Below are positions 17,256 to 24,770 of a DNA stretch of 43,255 bases, in pieces. Every line of letters begins with the position of its first letter. Positions within the stretch are counted from its first letter, which is position 1. Below the pieces are notes generated by a model that did not search any database, was not told where the DNA came from, and was given only the letters and a program-made list of their open reading frames with translations. Position numbers and translations under genes: made by a program. Source of the stretch: Burkholderia sp. 4M9327F10. GTDB lineage: Bacteria; Pseudomonadota; Gammaproteobacteria; Burkholderiales; Burkholderiaceae. The stretch lies in NCBI RefSeq assembly GCF_005503145.1, contig NZ_SCNV01000066.1, positions 1 through 43,255 of the forward strand, written 5' to 3'.

Positions 17256-17360
17256 TCAGTATCGGGCTGGCTTCGCTGCTATGAGACGTAACGAACCACG
17301 GCGCAACGGACTGCTGCCGTGATGGTGATGCGACCAGATGGTGACGTTACGTGTTTTCAT
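17256..17360 (-). CDS. histidine-rich leader peptide (attenuator)
   Basis: A 34-codon minus-strand frame starting ATG-AAA-ACA and containing four consecutive His codons (positions 11-14, at 17319-17330), the hallmark of his-type attenuation leaders. Low histidyl-tRNA would stall the ribosome there and change folding of the downstream RNA, favouring read-through of the terminator at 17202-17226. The known hisG-operon leaders use the same logic with seven His codons. A GCCAGCCCGATAC... stretch after the His codons can pair with a later GGCTGGC segment, offering a candidate alternative stem. Confidence 0.82.
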   Translation of the reverse strand: MKTRNVTIWSHHHHGSSPLRRGSLRLIAAKPARY

Positions 17361-17436
17361 GACTGGCAGTGTGGCACAGGCGCACGGCTTTGTGAACGCT
17401 TTCAATGTTGTTGCCGATATATCCCGCAGCACGGCG

Positions 17437-18471
17437 TCACTCGGTGAGACGCGCTCTCACCGTGTACTCGTTATCGAGCACCGGATCGAACCCGGCCTCT
17501 GCCGCGGCCGCGCCGCCGCGCGGTGCGTGAAAGTCCGCCGAGAGCGGTTCGACCGGATAGCCGCGCCGCTCCCATGCATCGAGCCCGCCCTTGAGCGCCT
17601 GCACATGATGAATGTTCTTGCGATGCAGTTGCGTGATGATGCGCTTGGCCGTCGCCTCGTTCGGGCACACGCAGTACACGACGATCGGACGCTTGAGCAG
17701 CGCGGGATCGAGTTGCTCGGGAGAATCCAGATCGAGAGCGCGCGCACCCGGAATCCGGTACGCCTCCTTGGCGCGCACTTCCACCGGGCGCGCGTCGAAA
17801 ATCAGCGGCGGCGCGTTCGACTTCATCAGCCCGTCCAGTTGCTCGGGGCTAATGCGAATTTTGGCCAGCCAGCGGCGAAACTGCATTCGCCGCACCCAGC
17901 GATAGAGGACGAACAGCCCGCCCAACACCGCCAACAGATCGAATACCGTCATGCCGTTGTGCCGCACGAGCAGAAGCAATAGCGCGATCTCCTCGTGCAG
18001 CGCCGCGCCGCCGACCAGCCACAGGCCCGCCCACAGCGACGCACCGAGCAGATCCCAAAGCAGGAAAATGCGTGCGTCGATGCTGGTGGTGCCAAGCAGC
18101 GGCGCGGCAATCAGACCGAGGCCGGGGACAAATTTCGAAACCGCGAGAATCGGCGCGCCGTAGCGTTCGAAGACATTGCGCGCCGTGCGCACGGTGGCAT
18201 CGAACGACAGCGAAAATCGCACCAGAGAATTGAGCATGCGGCGTCCGCGCAGTCGCCCGGTGGTAAACCACAGCGTATCGGCCAGCAAGGTGGCGCAGAC
18301 GGCCGCGACGAACACGCTCGAGTACGACACCTGTCCCGCGGCCGCCATGGTGCCCGCCAGAATCAGCATGGGTGCGGCCGGCACCGGCACGCCGAGCTGC
18401 GTGACCAGCACGCTCACGAAGACCACCCACGCACATAGCTCGGGTGGAATAGCTGTCGGGAAATGCAACAC
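17437..18471 (-). CDS. DedA-family membrane protein fused to rhodanese domain
   Basis: A 344-residue protein. The N-terminal part (about 1-215) is a DedA/SNARE-associated domain with four or five membrane segments and the conserved KFVPGLGLIAAPLLGTT loop; DedA proteins are linked to lipid carrier flipping and membrane homeostasis. The C-terminal part (about 225-325) is a rhodanese domain with active-site Cys in VVYCVCPNEATA, possibly sulphur-transferring. The frame extends to 18573, but AGGAG seven bases before the GTG at 18471 favours that start. It follows the TPR glycosyltransferase-like gene in the same orientation after 302 bp, so co-transcription with that array is uncertain. Confidence 0.85.
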   Translation of the reverse strand: MLHFPTAIPPELCAWVVFVSVLVTQLGVPVPAAPMLILAGTMAAAGQVSYSSVFVAAVCATLLADTLWFTTGRLRGRRMLNSLVRFSLSFDATVRTARNVFERYGAPILAVSKFVPGLGLIAAPLLGTTSIDARIFLLWDLLGASLWAGLWLVGGAALHEEIALLLLLVRHNGMTVFDLLAVLGGLFVLYRWVRRMQFRRWLAKIRISPEQLDGLMKSNAPPLIFDARPVEVRAKEAYRIPGARALDLDSPEQLDPALLKRPIVVYCVCPNEATAKRIITQLHRKNIHHVQALKGGLDAWERRGYPVEPLSADFHAPRGGAAAAEAGFDPVLDNEYTVRARLTE

Positions 18472-18773
18472 AATACCGCTCCTGCGGGAAACCATCGCCG
18501 ATGGCTGGACGTTCGGTCTGTCTCGGCAACCTGCGCGGAATTCCTTGAACAGGTGCGACAGTGCATTCGTCACGCGGCGCCGGGCAATCCTGCGCGTTGC
18601 GTCGACTACCGGATTCTAAACAAAAACGCCAATTGGCATGGCGCAGGCGGCCAAAGCCGCGTACGGCGTGGGCCTATTCCTGTTCCGGTCCATAGGCTCG
18701 GGCCCGAAGCGGCGGGTGCGGCGGGCGCGGCGGCGGCGGGTACTGCTGCTCGCCGGCCTCGTCGCGCCTGTCG
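18472..18773. other. 302-bp intergenic region before the DedA gene
   Basis: Between the TPR gene stop and the DedA start. It holds the DedA ribosome site and a 10-bp palindrome GCCAATTGGC at 18628-18637. No terminator is evident after the TPR gene, so read-through into the DedA gene is possible. Short plus-strand frames here look like chance. Confidence 0.5.
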
Positions 18774-20657
18774 CTAAGGTGCAGCCACGCTATCGCCCGG
18801 CGTGGCAAGCGTCAGCAGATCCGCCCTCACCTGCTGCATCACCGTAGACCAGTCGCGGTACTGCTGTTGCCGGTACAGCCTGAGGGACGGATACCACGGG
18901 CTATCCGATCGCTCGAGCATCCACACCCAGTGCGGATTGACGTCCAGCAGCAGCCACGTGGGCACGCCGAGCGCCCCCGCGAGATGCGCGACGGAGGTGC
19001 ATACGGTGATCACCAGATCGAGATTGGCGATCAGCGCGGCGGACTCGTCAAACGAGTTGAGCGACGCTGTGTGGTCGGTCACGGCGAGGCCGTTCTCCGC
19101 CATCTCCCTGACATCTTCGGCGCCGTCGATCTGCAGGCTGTAGAAGGTGACGCCGGGGACCACCTGCAATGCTTGCGCGTACAACGAAGGCGGCACCGAG
19201 CGCAGCGGATTGCGCTGATGCGTGCGGCTGCCGCTCCAGACCAGCCCGACCTTGAGCGCCGTGCCGCCCGGCAGCTTCGCGCTCCACCGCCGCATGCGCA
19301 CCGGATCCGCAGTGAGGTAACGCAATGGCGAGCGCAGCGTGTCGGGCGTCACACCGAGCCTGAGCGGCAGGCTGCCGACCGGCAGGTCGAAATCGAACGC
19401 CGGGAACTGGGGCGTATCGTGCGGCACGACTGCGATGGCCAGTGCGGCGAGGCTGCGCTCGAAGAGCGGCAGGAGCTTGCTAAAGCAGCAGTAAATCAGC
19501 GTGCCGCCGTCGCGCCGGACCTGCTCGGCGATGGCGGGAACGAAGCGCACAAACTGGATCGCGTCGCCGAAACCTTGTTCCCCCCAGATGAGCAGAGTCT
19601 TGCCACGCAGATCTTCGCCTTGCCAATGCGTCTGCGGACTCAGGAAGCTGGCATGCTCCAGTTCCGGCGAACCGGCCCAGCGCGCCTCGTGATTGATAAG
19701 GCCATTGGCGTAGTCGCCGCGCAGCAACTGCAGCATCGCCACCGACCACTTCACCTTCGGTTCGCCCGGCGCCGCATGGGCGGCCCGCACCATGACAGCC
19801 AGCGCCTCGTCCCAGCGTTGCAGCTCCTTGAGCGCGCTGCTCAACGCCTGCAGGCCGACAAAGTATTGCGGGGCCAGCGTGCAGCCGCGTTCTGCTGCGA
19901 TCAGCGCGCTGTGCGGTTCGCGCAGACGCAACCAGGCGTTGCTGGCATTGGCCCAGGCGAGGTAGTTGTCCGGGTCGAGTTGCAGCGCCTGCTCGGCGAA
20001 GCGCAAGGCGGCGCGATCGTCCTTCATCTGATGATGCAATGCCGACAGATTGTTTTGCAGCATGGCATGGCCGGGATCGAGCGCCAGCGCGCGCTGGTAG
20101 GCCGCAAGCGCCGCGGATTGAGACCGGTCCTGACTCTCGCCCTGACTTTGCCCCTTGTGGTGTGCGAGACCCAACAGGAACCAGGCCCGCGCCGAATCGG
20201 GCCGCGCTTCGCACCACCCGGCGGCAACCTCCACCGCACGGGTTTGCAGATTGAGTTGCAGCAGGAGGTCGAGCCACGCTTCGAGCCAGCCCGAGGACTC
20301 AGGCGCATAGGCCGTCTGCGGCGCACTCTGGAATGCGCGTTCGTACCAGGCATGAGCGCGCTCGGGCGTGCCTTCAAGCGACGCGAGCCGCGCCAGCTCG
20401 ACGAATGTCGGCGCAAACGCGGTGGCAATAACGAGTGATTGCTCCAGCGCGGCCCGCGCTTCATCGTAGCGGCCGCGCAGCCTCAGCAACTGCGCGCGGG
20501 CGGTCAGCGCAGCGGCGTCTTGCGGCTGCAGCGTCAGCCAGGCTTCGATCTCCTCGGCTGCGCGCACCAGTTCGCCGCGCTCAAGACGCTGCTGGATTCT
20601 GGCGAAGGGCGTATGCGGTGCAGGCAGCAAGGTCATCAGGTGCATCGTTCGGGGCAT
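18774..20657 (-). CDS. TPR protein with heptosyltransferase-like (GT9/GT-B) C-terminal domain
   Basis: A 627-residue protein without a signal peptide, so probably cytoplasmic. Residues about 15-310 are tetratricopeptide repeats (for example AALAAYQRALALDPGHAMLQ and AALRFAEQALQLDPDNYLAW). From about 345 a GT-B-like domain begins: KTLLIWGEQGFGDAIQFVRF with the glycine-rich nucleotide-sugar loop, then VGLVWSGSRTH near 470 and LVITVCTSVAHLAGALGVPT near 550, which matches the C-terminal acceptor/donor region of ADP-heptosyltransferases. It is the last gene of the adhesin array, 20 bp after the third DUF2827 gene. TPR-linked glycosyltransferases commonly modify proteins, so adhesin or another protein is a likely acceptor. 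Confidence 0.88.
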   Translation of the reverse strand: MPRTMHLMTLLPAPHTPFARIQQRLERGELVRAAEEIEAWLTLQPQDAAALTARAQLLRLRGRYDEARAALEQSLVIATAFAPTFVELARLASLEGTPERAHAWYERAFQSAPQTAYAPESSGWLEAWLDLLLQLNLQTRAVEVAAGWCEARPDSARAWFLLGLAHHKGQSQGESQDRSQSAALAAYQRALALDPGHAMLQNNLSALHHQMKDDRAALRFAEQALQLDPDNYLAWANASNAWLRLREPHSALIAAERGCTLAPQYFVGLQALSSALKELQRWDEALAVMVRAAHAAPGEPKVKWSVAMLQLLRGDYANGLINHEARWAGSPELEHASFLSPQTHWQGEDLRGKTLLIWGEQGFGDAIQFVRFVPAIAEQVRRDGGTLIYCCFSKLLPLFERSLAALAIAVVPHDTPQFPAFDFDLPVGSLPLRLGVTPDTLRSPLRYLTADPVRMRRWSAKLPGGTALKVGLVWSGSRTHQRNPLRSVPPSLYAQALQVVPGVTFYSLQIDGAEDVREMAENGLAVTDHTASLNSFDESAALIANLDLVITVCTSVAHLAGALGVPTWLLLDVNPHWVWMLERSDSPWYPSLRLYRQQQYRDWSTVMQQVRADLLTLATPGDSVAAP

Positions 20658-20677
20658 GAATCCGGTTGGCGAAGCCG

Positions 20678-21805
20678 CTAGCGGATCGGCCGTGCCAGCA
20701 GGTCGTCGAAGAGCGCCGCATAGGTTGCGACCAGTTGGCGATTACCCGGCAGATAGCGCGCAATCAGGCCGCGCTGCTGCTCCCGGTACCAGGAGGCATG
20801 CGCGTCGTGGGTCTCGATAGCTTCGATCAGGCGGCGTGCGCCTTCATCGGCATCGTTGCCCTGGTAGTAGTAACCCAGATCGCTGCATAGCGACGCGTTG
20901 TGGACCAACGGATAGCCTTGCCAGCACACTTCGAGGTAGAAGTAGTTGAGCGGATTTTCGAGCTGATGCGAAATGACAATATCGGTGTTTTCAGCCAGAA
21001 ACAGCGGCGTTTCGTGCCGGCCGAGGAAGACTGCCTTGTGATCGCGGACAATATCGAGCTGGTTCATCAAGGCGATGAAATCGACGCTCTCTTTCGCAAT
21101 ACTCTCGGCGTTCGTGACCTGCAGCAGCGCGATACTGTCAGGCCACTGGCGATAGGCCAGCTCGGCGATCAGCGCCGGGTACAGGCAGAACTTGACCACA
21201 TTGAGATTGGGCTCCATCACGCTCAGGCGCCGCGCACCGGCGCGCGGCCGGTACTCGCCGGCGTTCGGCAGACCTTTGACACGCTCATCGAGAAACATCG
21301 GACTCCAGACAAACGGCACGACCCGGCCCGTTTGCCGGCGCAATACCTCGAAGTACGACTGGCTGATGGGAGCCACCTGCGGAATGATCCAGATATCGTC
21401 ATAGCGCCGATTGACGAACAGCGTCTCGCCCCACATCGGCTTGCGGAACAGCACCGATTCCATGGCGTGGACATACTCGAAGCCGCAACAGTACGACACG
21501 AGCCGCACGTTGCGCTGCTTAAGATAAGCAGTTTGCCCATCGTCGATCTGGCCGCCGAGTTCGATCAGCACATCGAGTTCGTCTTTCGCGGCTTCAAACG
21601 GGAGCGTCGGATAGCGGGTCTGGTCCCACGGCAATGCTGCCGTGACAGCGACTGCGGTGGTATTCACGAGGACCACCCGCGCGATCTGCGGACAATGCCG
21701 CAAGGCCTCCGCCAGAAACGCGGCATTCTGCTTGATGCCGTTATTCCAGAGCGTTTCGGCCTCGTGGTGCAGACCGATCGTAATGCCGACGCGCAGCCCG
21801 TTCAT
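20678..21805 (-). CDS. DUF2827 family GT-B-like protein (third copy)
   Basis: A 375-residue protein of DUF2827, a family known mostly from Burkholderia relatives and not biochemically characterised. The N-terminus reads LRVGITIGLHHEAETLWNNG, and the C-terminal half holds MEPNLNVVKFCLYPALIAEL, then ISHQLENPLNYFYLEVCWQG and YPLVHNASLCSDLGYYYQGN. The last part resembles the E-x-GYPLVHN donor-site region of GT-B glycosyltransferases; this is my inference. The ATG at 21805 overlaps the stop of the DUF4019 gene (ATGA), which decides the start over a longer frame. No signal peptide is present, so cytoplasmic action is expected. Confidence 0.88.
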   Translation of the reverse strand: MNGLRVGITIGLHHEAETLWNNGIKQNAAFLAEALRHCPQIARVVLVNTTAVAVTAALPWDQTRYPTLPFEAAKDELDVLIELGGQIDDGQTAYLKQRNVRLVSYCCGFEYVHAMESVLFRKPMWGETLFVNRRYDDIWIIPQVAPISQSYFEVLRRQTGRVVPFVWSPMFLDERVKGLPNAGEYRPRAGARRLSVMEPNLNVVKFCLYPALIAELAYRQWPDSIALLQVTNAESIAKESVDFIALMNQLDIVRDHKAVFLGRHETPLFLAENTDIVISHQLENPLNYFYLEVCWQGYPLVHNASLCSDLGYYYQGNDADEGARRLIEAIETHDAHASWYREQQRGLIARYLPGNRQLVATYAALFDDLLARPIR

Positions 21806-22332
21806 GGCGTTGCAATCTGGCTCTGGGCCGCTGCCCGGTCCTGGGTTTGACGCGGCACGTAACCGGTCAGATGCCACTGGCCGTCGTCGCCCAGCCGGAA
21901 GCTCAGCAGTTCGAACATCGTGCGGCCGCTCGCGAGCGTCGTGGCGAAATCGACGTTCGCATACAGGCCATCGGGAATCCCCTTCGTGCCACTGTACTGA
22001 ATTCGCGTGACCGAGGCCCAGCCGCGCCGCGTCACGGCCCCAACCGACTGCCGCGCCTGTTGCATCTGGCTCGTAAAGCGCTCCTGCGGCACACTCGCCT
22101 TGACGAACGGCGCCGCGTCCTGCCAGAGCGCCGCGTAGTGACTGGTGTCGAGTTGCTGCAGAACCTGGTTGGCGTCGTTCAGCAGTTCATCGGCCGAGGC
22201 GCCCTGCTCCGCAAACGCGAGCGTCGGCCCGCAAACCGTCACACCGGCAAGCGCCAGCGCGGCGATAGCACGCGCGGCCGGCGAGGAGCGTGTCGGCCTG
22301 ACAATCCGGTCAAGCGAGAAATATGTCTTCAT
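21802..22332 (-). CDS. DUF4019-containing secreted protein
   Basis: A 176-residue protein. A signal peptide covers about residues 1-42 (AIAALALAGVTVCGPTLAFA, cleavage after AFA). The mature domain shows the DUF4019 pattern: QLDTSHYAALWQDAAPFVK, then a conserved RRGWASVTRIQYSGTKGIPD and the ending segment FRLGDDGQWHLTGYVPR. DUF4019 has a cystatin-like fold in periplasmic proteins; its role is unknown. Unlike its cytosolic neighbours it is exported, yet its stop overlaps the start of the next DUF2827 gene by four bases, so it belongs to the same operon. A periplasmic helper for the adhesin is one possibility. Confidence 0.85.
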   Translation of the reverse strand: MKTYFSLDRIVRPTRSSPAARAIAALALAGVTVCGPTLAFAEQGASADELLNDANQVLQQLDTSHYAALWQDAAPFVKASVPQERFTSQMQQARQSVGAVTRRGWASVTRIQYSGTKGIPDGLYANVDFATTLASGRTMFELLSFRLGDDGQWHLTGYVPRQTQDRAAAQSQIATP

Positions 22333-22427
22333 GATGCGGTTCGAAACTCATGCGTTAAATAGATGTGCGGCAAATGCAGTGCAGCGAAAACCGGTGACAC
22401 CCGGCGGCATCATGCACGCCGCCACTG

Positions 22428-23582
22428 TCAGGCGGACGTATAGAGCGCCGCCAGTGCGTCGCTATAGATGCGCACGTTGTCGTCGTTCTCCGGGTCCAGT
22501 CCGTGCAGAAACGCATTGGCGGTGCGCCGGTAAGTCTCGAGATGCGTATCGTGCTCGGCGTAGGCGCGCTGCAAGGCTCGTCCACCCTCCTCGCAATCGA
22601 ACTCGTGATAGCGGTAGCCGCAATCGCCAATCAGGTGCGAGTTGTGAATCAGCGGATAGCCGCCGTACAGCGCCTCATAGTAGACGTAGTTCTGGGCGTT
22701 TTCCCAATGATGGCTGACCACCACGTCCACGTCGCTTGCCACCACCCGGCAAAACGGAAAGCGCCCTTCGAACGAGGTCAGGCCGTGCCTGACGATATTC
22801 AGGCTGCGGGCGAAGCCGTTGAAGCTCACGTGCTCTTTCAGATGGAATGTGTTGTAGGCCCAGACGTGTTCCAGCAGATCCGGATTGGCGCGATGCGCCG
22901 CCTCGCAGGACAGCAGCGGCACGAAGCTCGTCTTCACCATGCAGATATTCGGCTCGAAGATGCCCGCGCGCCAGCGCCGCCGCCCCGGCCGGTAACCGAA
23001 GCTTAGCCCCTCGGGCAGGCGCGCGGCCTCCCGCTCCAGCACCAGCGGGCTCCACAGATGCGGCATCAGGCGCACCGGGCAGCGGAAGGTGCTGGCGTAA
23101 TACGGCATGCAGGTGTTTTCGTATTCGGGCAGCGTCCAGACTTCGTGATACGGCGCCGCGTTAATCAGGAGTCCATGCGGCTTGTCGAAAATCATCCGCT
23201 CGATGTCGATGACATAGTCGTTGCCCACCCGCATCGAGACGATCTTGCCGCCGCGCTCGCGAAACGCCACCACCCACTCGCGCGACAGTTGGGCGCTCAT
23301 CTCGATCATCACGTCGAGCGCCGTGGCCGCTTCGTCCATGTCGATCAACGGCACCGGCGAATCGGCGAGGAAGTTCTTCGCGTCCTCAGGCCGGCCGTCG
23401 CCACCGCCCGCGACGAGATAGGTAGCGTCGACCAGCGGCGAGCGCATCAGCAGCATCACGAGAAAAATGCAGTTCTGGTAGATGCCGTTTTCCCACACCG
23501 ATTGCTCGCCTTTGCGCACGTAGATCGACACGCCCACGCGCAGCTTGCGGGGCCGGGTACCCAGGCCGGGTTCGATGCTCAT
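22428..23582 (-). CDS. DUF2827 family GT-B-like protein (second copy)
   Basis: A 384-residue DUF2827 protein, paralogous to its two neighbours but clearly diverged. Shared anchor points include VWENGIYQNCIFLVMLLMRS, the interior FEPNICMVKTSFVPLLSCEA, and VSHHWENAQNYVYYEALYGG followed by YPLIHNSHLIGDCGYRYHEF. The HxWENxxNYxYxEALYGGYPLIHN block is the best candidate for a nucleotide-sugar site. No signal peptide. The ATG at 23582 overlaps the upstream DUF2827 stop (ATGA). A 95-bp gap separates it from the DUF4019 gene, the only gap above 25 bp between genes of this array. Confidence 0.88.
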   Translation of the reverse strand: MSIEPGLGTRPRKLRVGVSIYVRKGEQSVWENGIYQNCIFLVMLLMRSPLVDATYLVAGGGDGRPEDAKNFLADSPVPLIDMDEAATALDVMIEMSAQLSREWVVAFRERGGKIVSMRVGNDYVIDIERMIFDKPHGLLINAAPYHEVWTLPEYENTCMPYYASTFRCPVRLMPHLWSPLVLEREAARLPEGLSFGYRPGRRRWRAGIFEPNICMVKTSFVPLLSCEAAHRANPDLLEHVWAYNTFHLKEHVSFNGFARSLNIVRHGLTSFEGRFPFCRVVASDVDVVVSHHWENAQNYVYYEALYGGYPLIHNSHLIGDCGYRYHEFDCEEGGRALQRAYAEHDTHLETYRRTANAFLHGLDPENDDNVRIYSDALAALYTSA

Positions 23583-24745
23583 GGGCGGCTCGCTTGAGTG
23601 GCAAACGCCGCGTCGCGGCACAGATGCAGGAGCCGTGCCGCATACGCGTCGAGATTGGCCTGGCTAAACTGATCGAGCGCTGCGAAGACGCGTTGCGAGC
23701 GGGTGCGATACTCGGCCAGCCCATTGGCGTGCTGCGCCGCTGCGTGTTGCAGTTGCGCCGCCCCCAGACGCGCATCGAAGCCAGGGTAGTAGTAGCCCGC
23801 CTCTTTAAGCCATGGCGAATTGTGGATCAACGGATAGTCTCCGTAGAGTGCGTCGAGATAGCTGTAGTTCTGTTCGTTCTGCCATTGATGCGCAACGATG
23901 GCGTCGGCATGCTGCACCATGAAGCCGACAATATCGTGGCGGCCATGAAACGTGGCCTTGTGCTCGCGCACCAGATCCAGTGAATTGGCGAAGTACAGCA
24001 TGGTGGGATGATCTTTGAGGTGCAAGGTGTTCAGCACGTGCATCGCCTCGACGAGGCCGCGATCGGCACGGTAGGCCTCGTCGCAGACCAGCATCGGGAT
24101 GCTCGAGGTCTTCACCACCGAAATATTCGGCTCGAAAATCGCCACTCGCAGGCCGCGGCGCGCGCCGTCGCGAGCTTCCCCGGCAGCCGCGGCCTCGGCC
24201 CGGTAGCCGTAATGCATGCCGAGCACTTCGACTTCCCGCATGCGTTGCTGGACGAATTGCGGATGCCAGATAAACGGCGCCTCATGCACGTCGCAGCGGT
24301 GCAGGAGGCGCATCATCGGTGCAAAGGCGGCGTCTTTGGGCAGATACCAGACCTCGTCGCAGCGGTCCGGCCGCGGCGCATGAGTGGGCTTGGTGAAAAT
24401 GGCCGGTTCGGCGAGCGCGACATACGGCTGGCCGCAGCAATAGAACACCACCTTCTTGCCGCGCGCGCGCATCAGGTCGAGCCACTCGATGTCGAGCGCC
24501 CCGCCCATCTCAAGGATCACGTCGACTTCGTCGGTGGCTTCGTGCGCTCTCATCAGGCGCAGGTTGCGCGCGGACAGATCCACCTGGGCGGGCATGACCC
24601 CCTGATCGCCGACATCGATCAGTACGACCGACTGCACGAACGGCAGGCGCTGGAACAGCTCCGCCAGAAAAATGACGTTCTGTCCCAGCCCGTTTTGCCA
24701 GATGTTCTGGCCGGTGTGAGTAATGACGGAAATGCCGATGCGCAT
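23579..24745 (-). CDS. DUF2827 family GT-B-like protein (first copy, next to adhesin)
   Basis: A 388-residue DUF2827 protein. It opens MRIGISVITHTGQNIWQNGL and contains IFEPNISVVKTSSIPMLVCD, HVLNTLHLKDHPTMLYFANS and the C-terminal block VAHQWQNEQNYSYLDALYGD plus YPLIHNSPWL. The reading frame extends far upstream into the adhesin gene, but the ATG at 24745 aligns with the family N-terminus. It starts 25 bp after the adhesin stop and overlaps the next gene by four bases. No signal peptide is present. Position directly after a secreted Ser/Thr-rich adhesin suggests it modifies that protein before export; biochemical proof is lacking. Confidence 0.88.
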   Translation of the reverse strand: MRIGISVITHTGQNIWQNGLGQNVIFLAELFQRLPFVQSVVLIDVGDQGVMPAQVDLSARNLRLMRAHEATDEVDVILEMGGALDIEWLDLMRARGKKVVFYCCGQPYVALAEPAIFTKPTHAPRPDRCDEVWYLPKDAAFAPMMRLLHRCDVHEAPFIWHPQFVQQRMREVEVLGMHYGYRAEAAAAGEARDGARRGLRVAIFEPNISVVKTSSIPMLVCDEAYRADRGLVEAMHVLNTLHLKDHPTMLYFANSLDLVREHKATFHGRHDIVGFMVQHADAIVAHQWQNEQNYSYLDALYGDYPLIHNSPWLKEAGYYYPGFDARLGAAQLQHAAAQHANGLAEYRTRSQRVFAALDQFSQANLDAYAARLLHLCRDAAFATQASRP

Positions 24746-24770
24746 GTTCACACTCAGGTTGATACGGGTC

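Noticed and set aside
18867..20438. 523-residue plus-strand frame opposite the TPR gene
   Set aside because: No recognisable domain; the TPR and GT-B motifs are on the minus strand.
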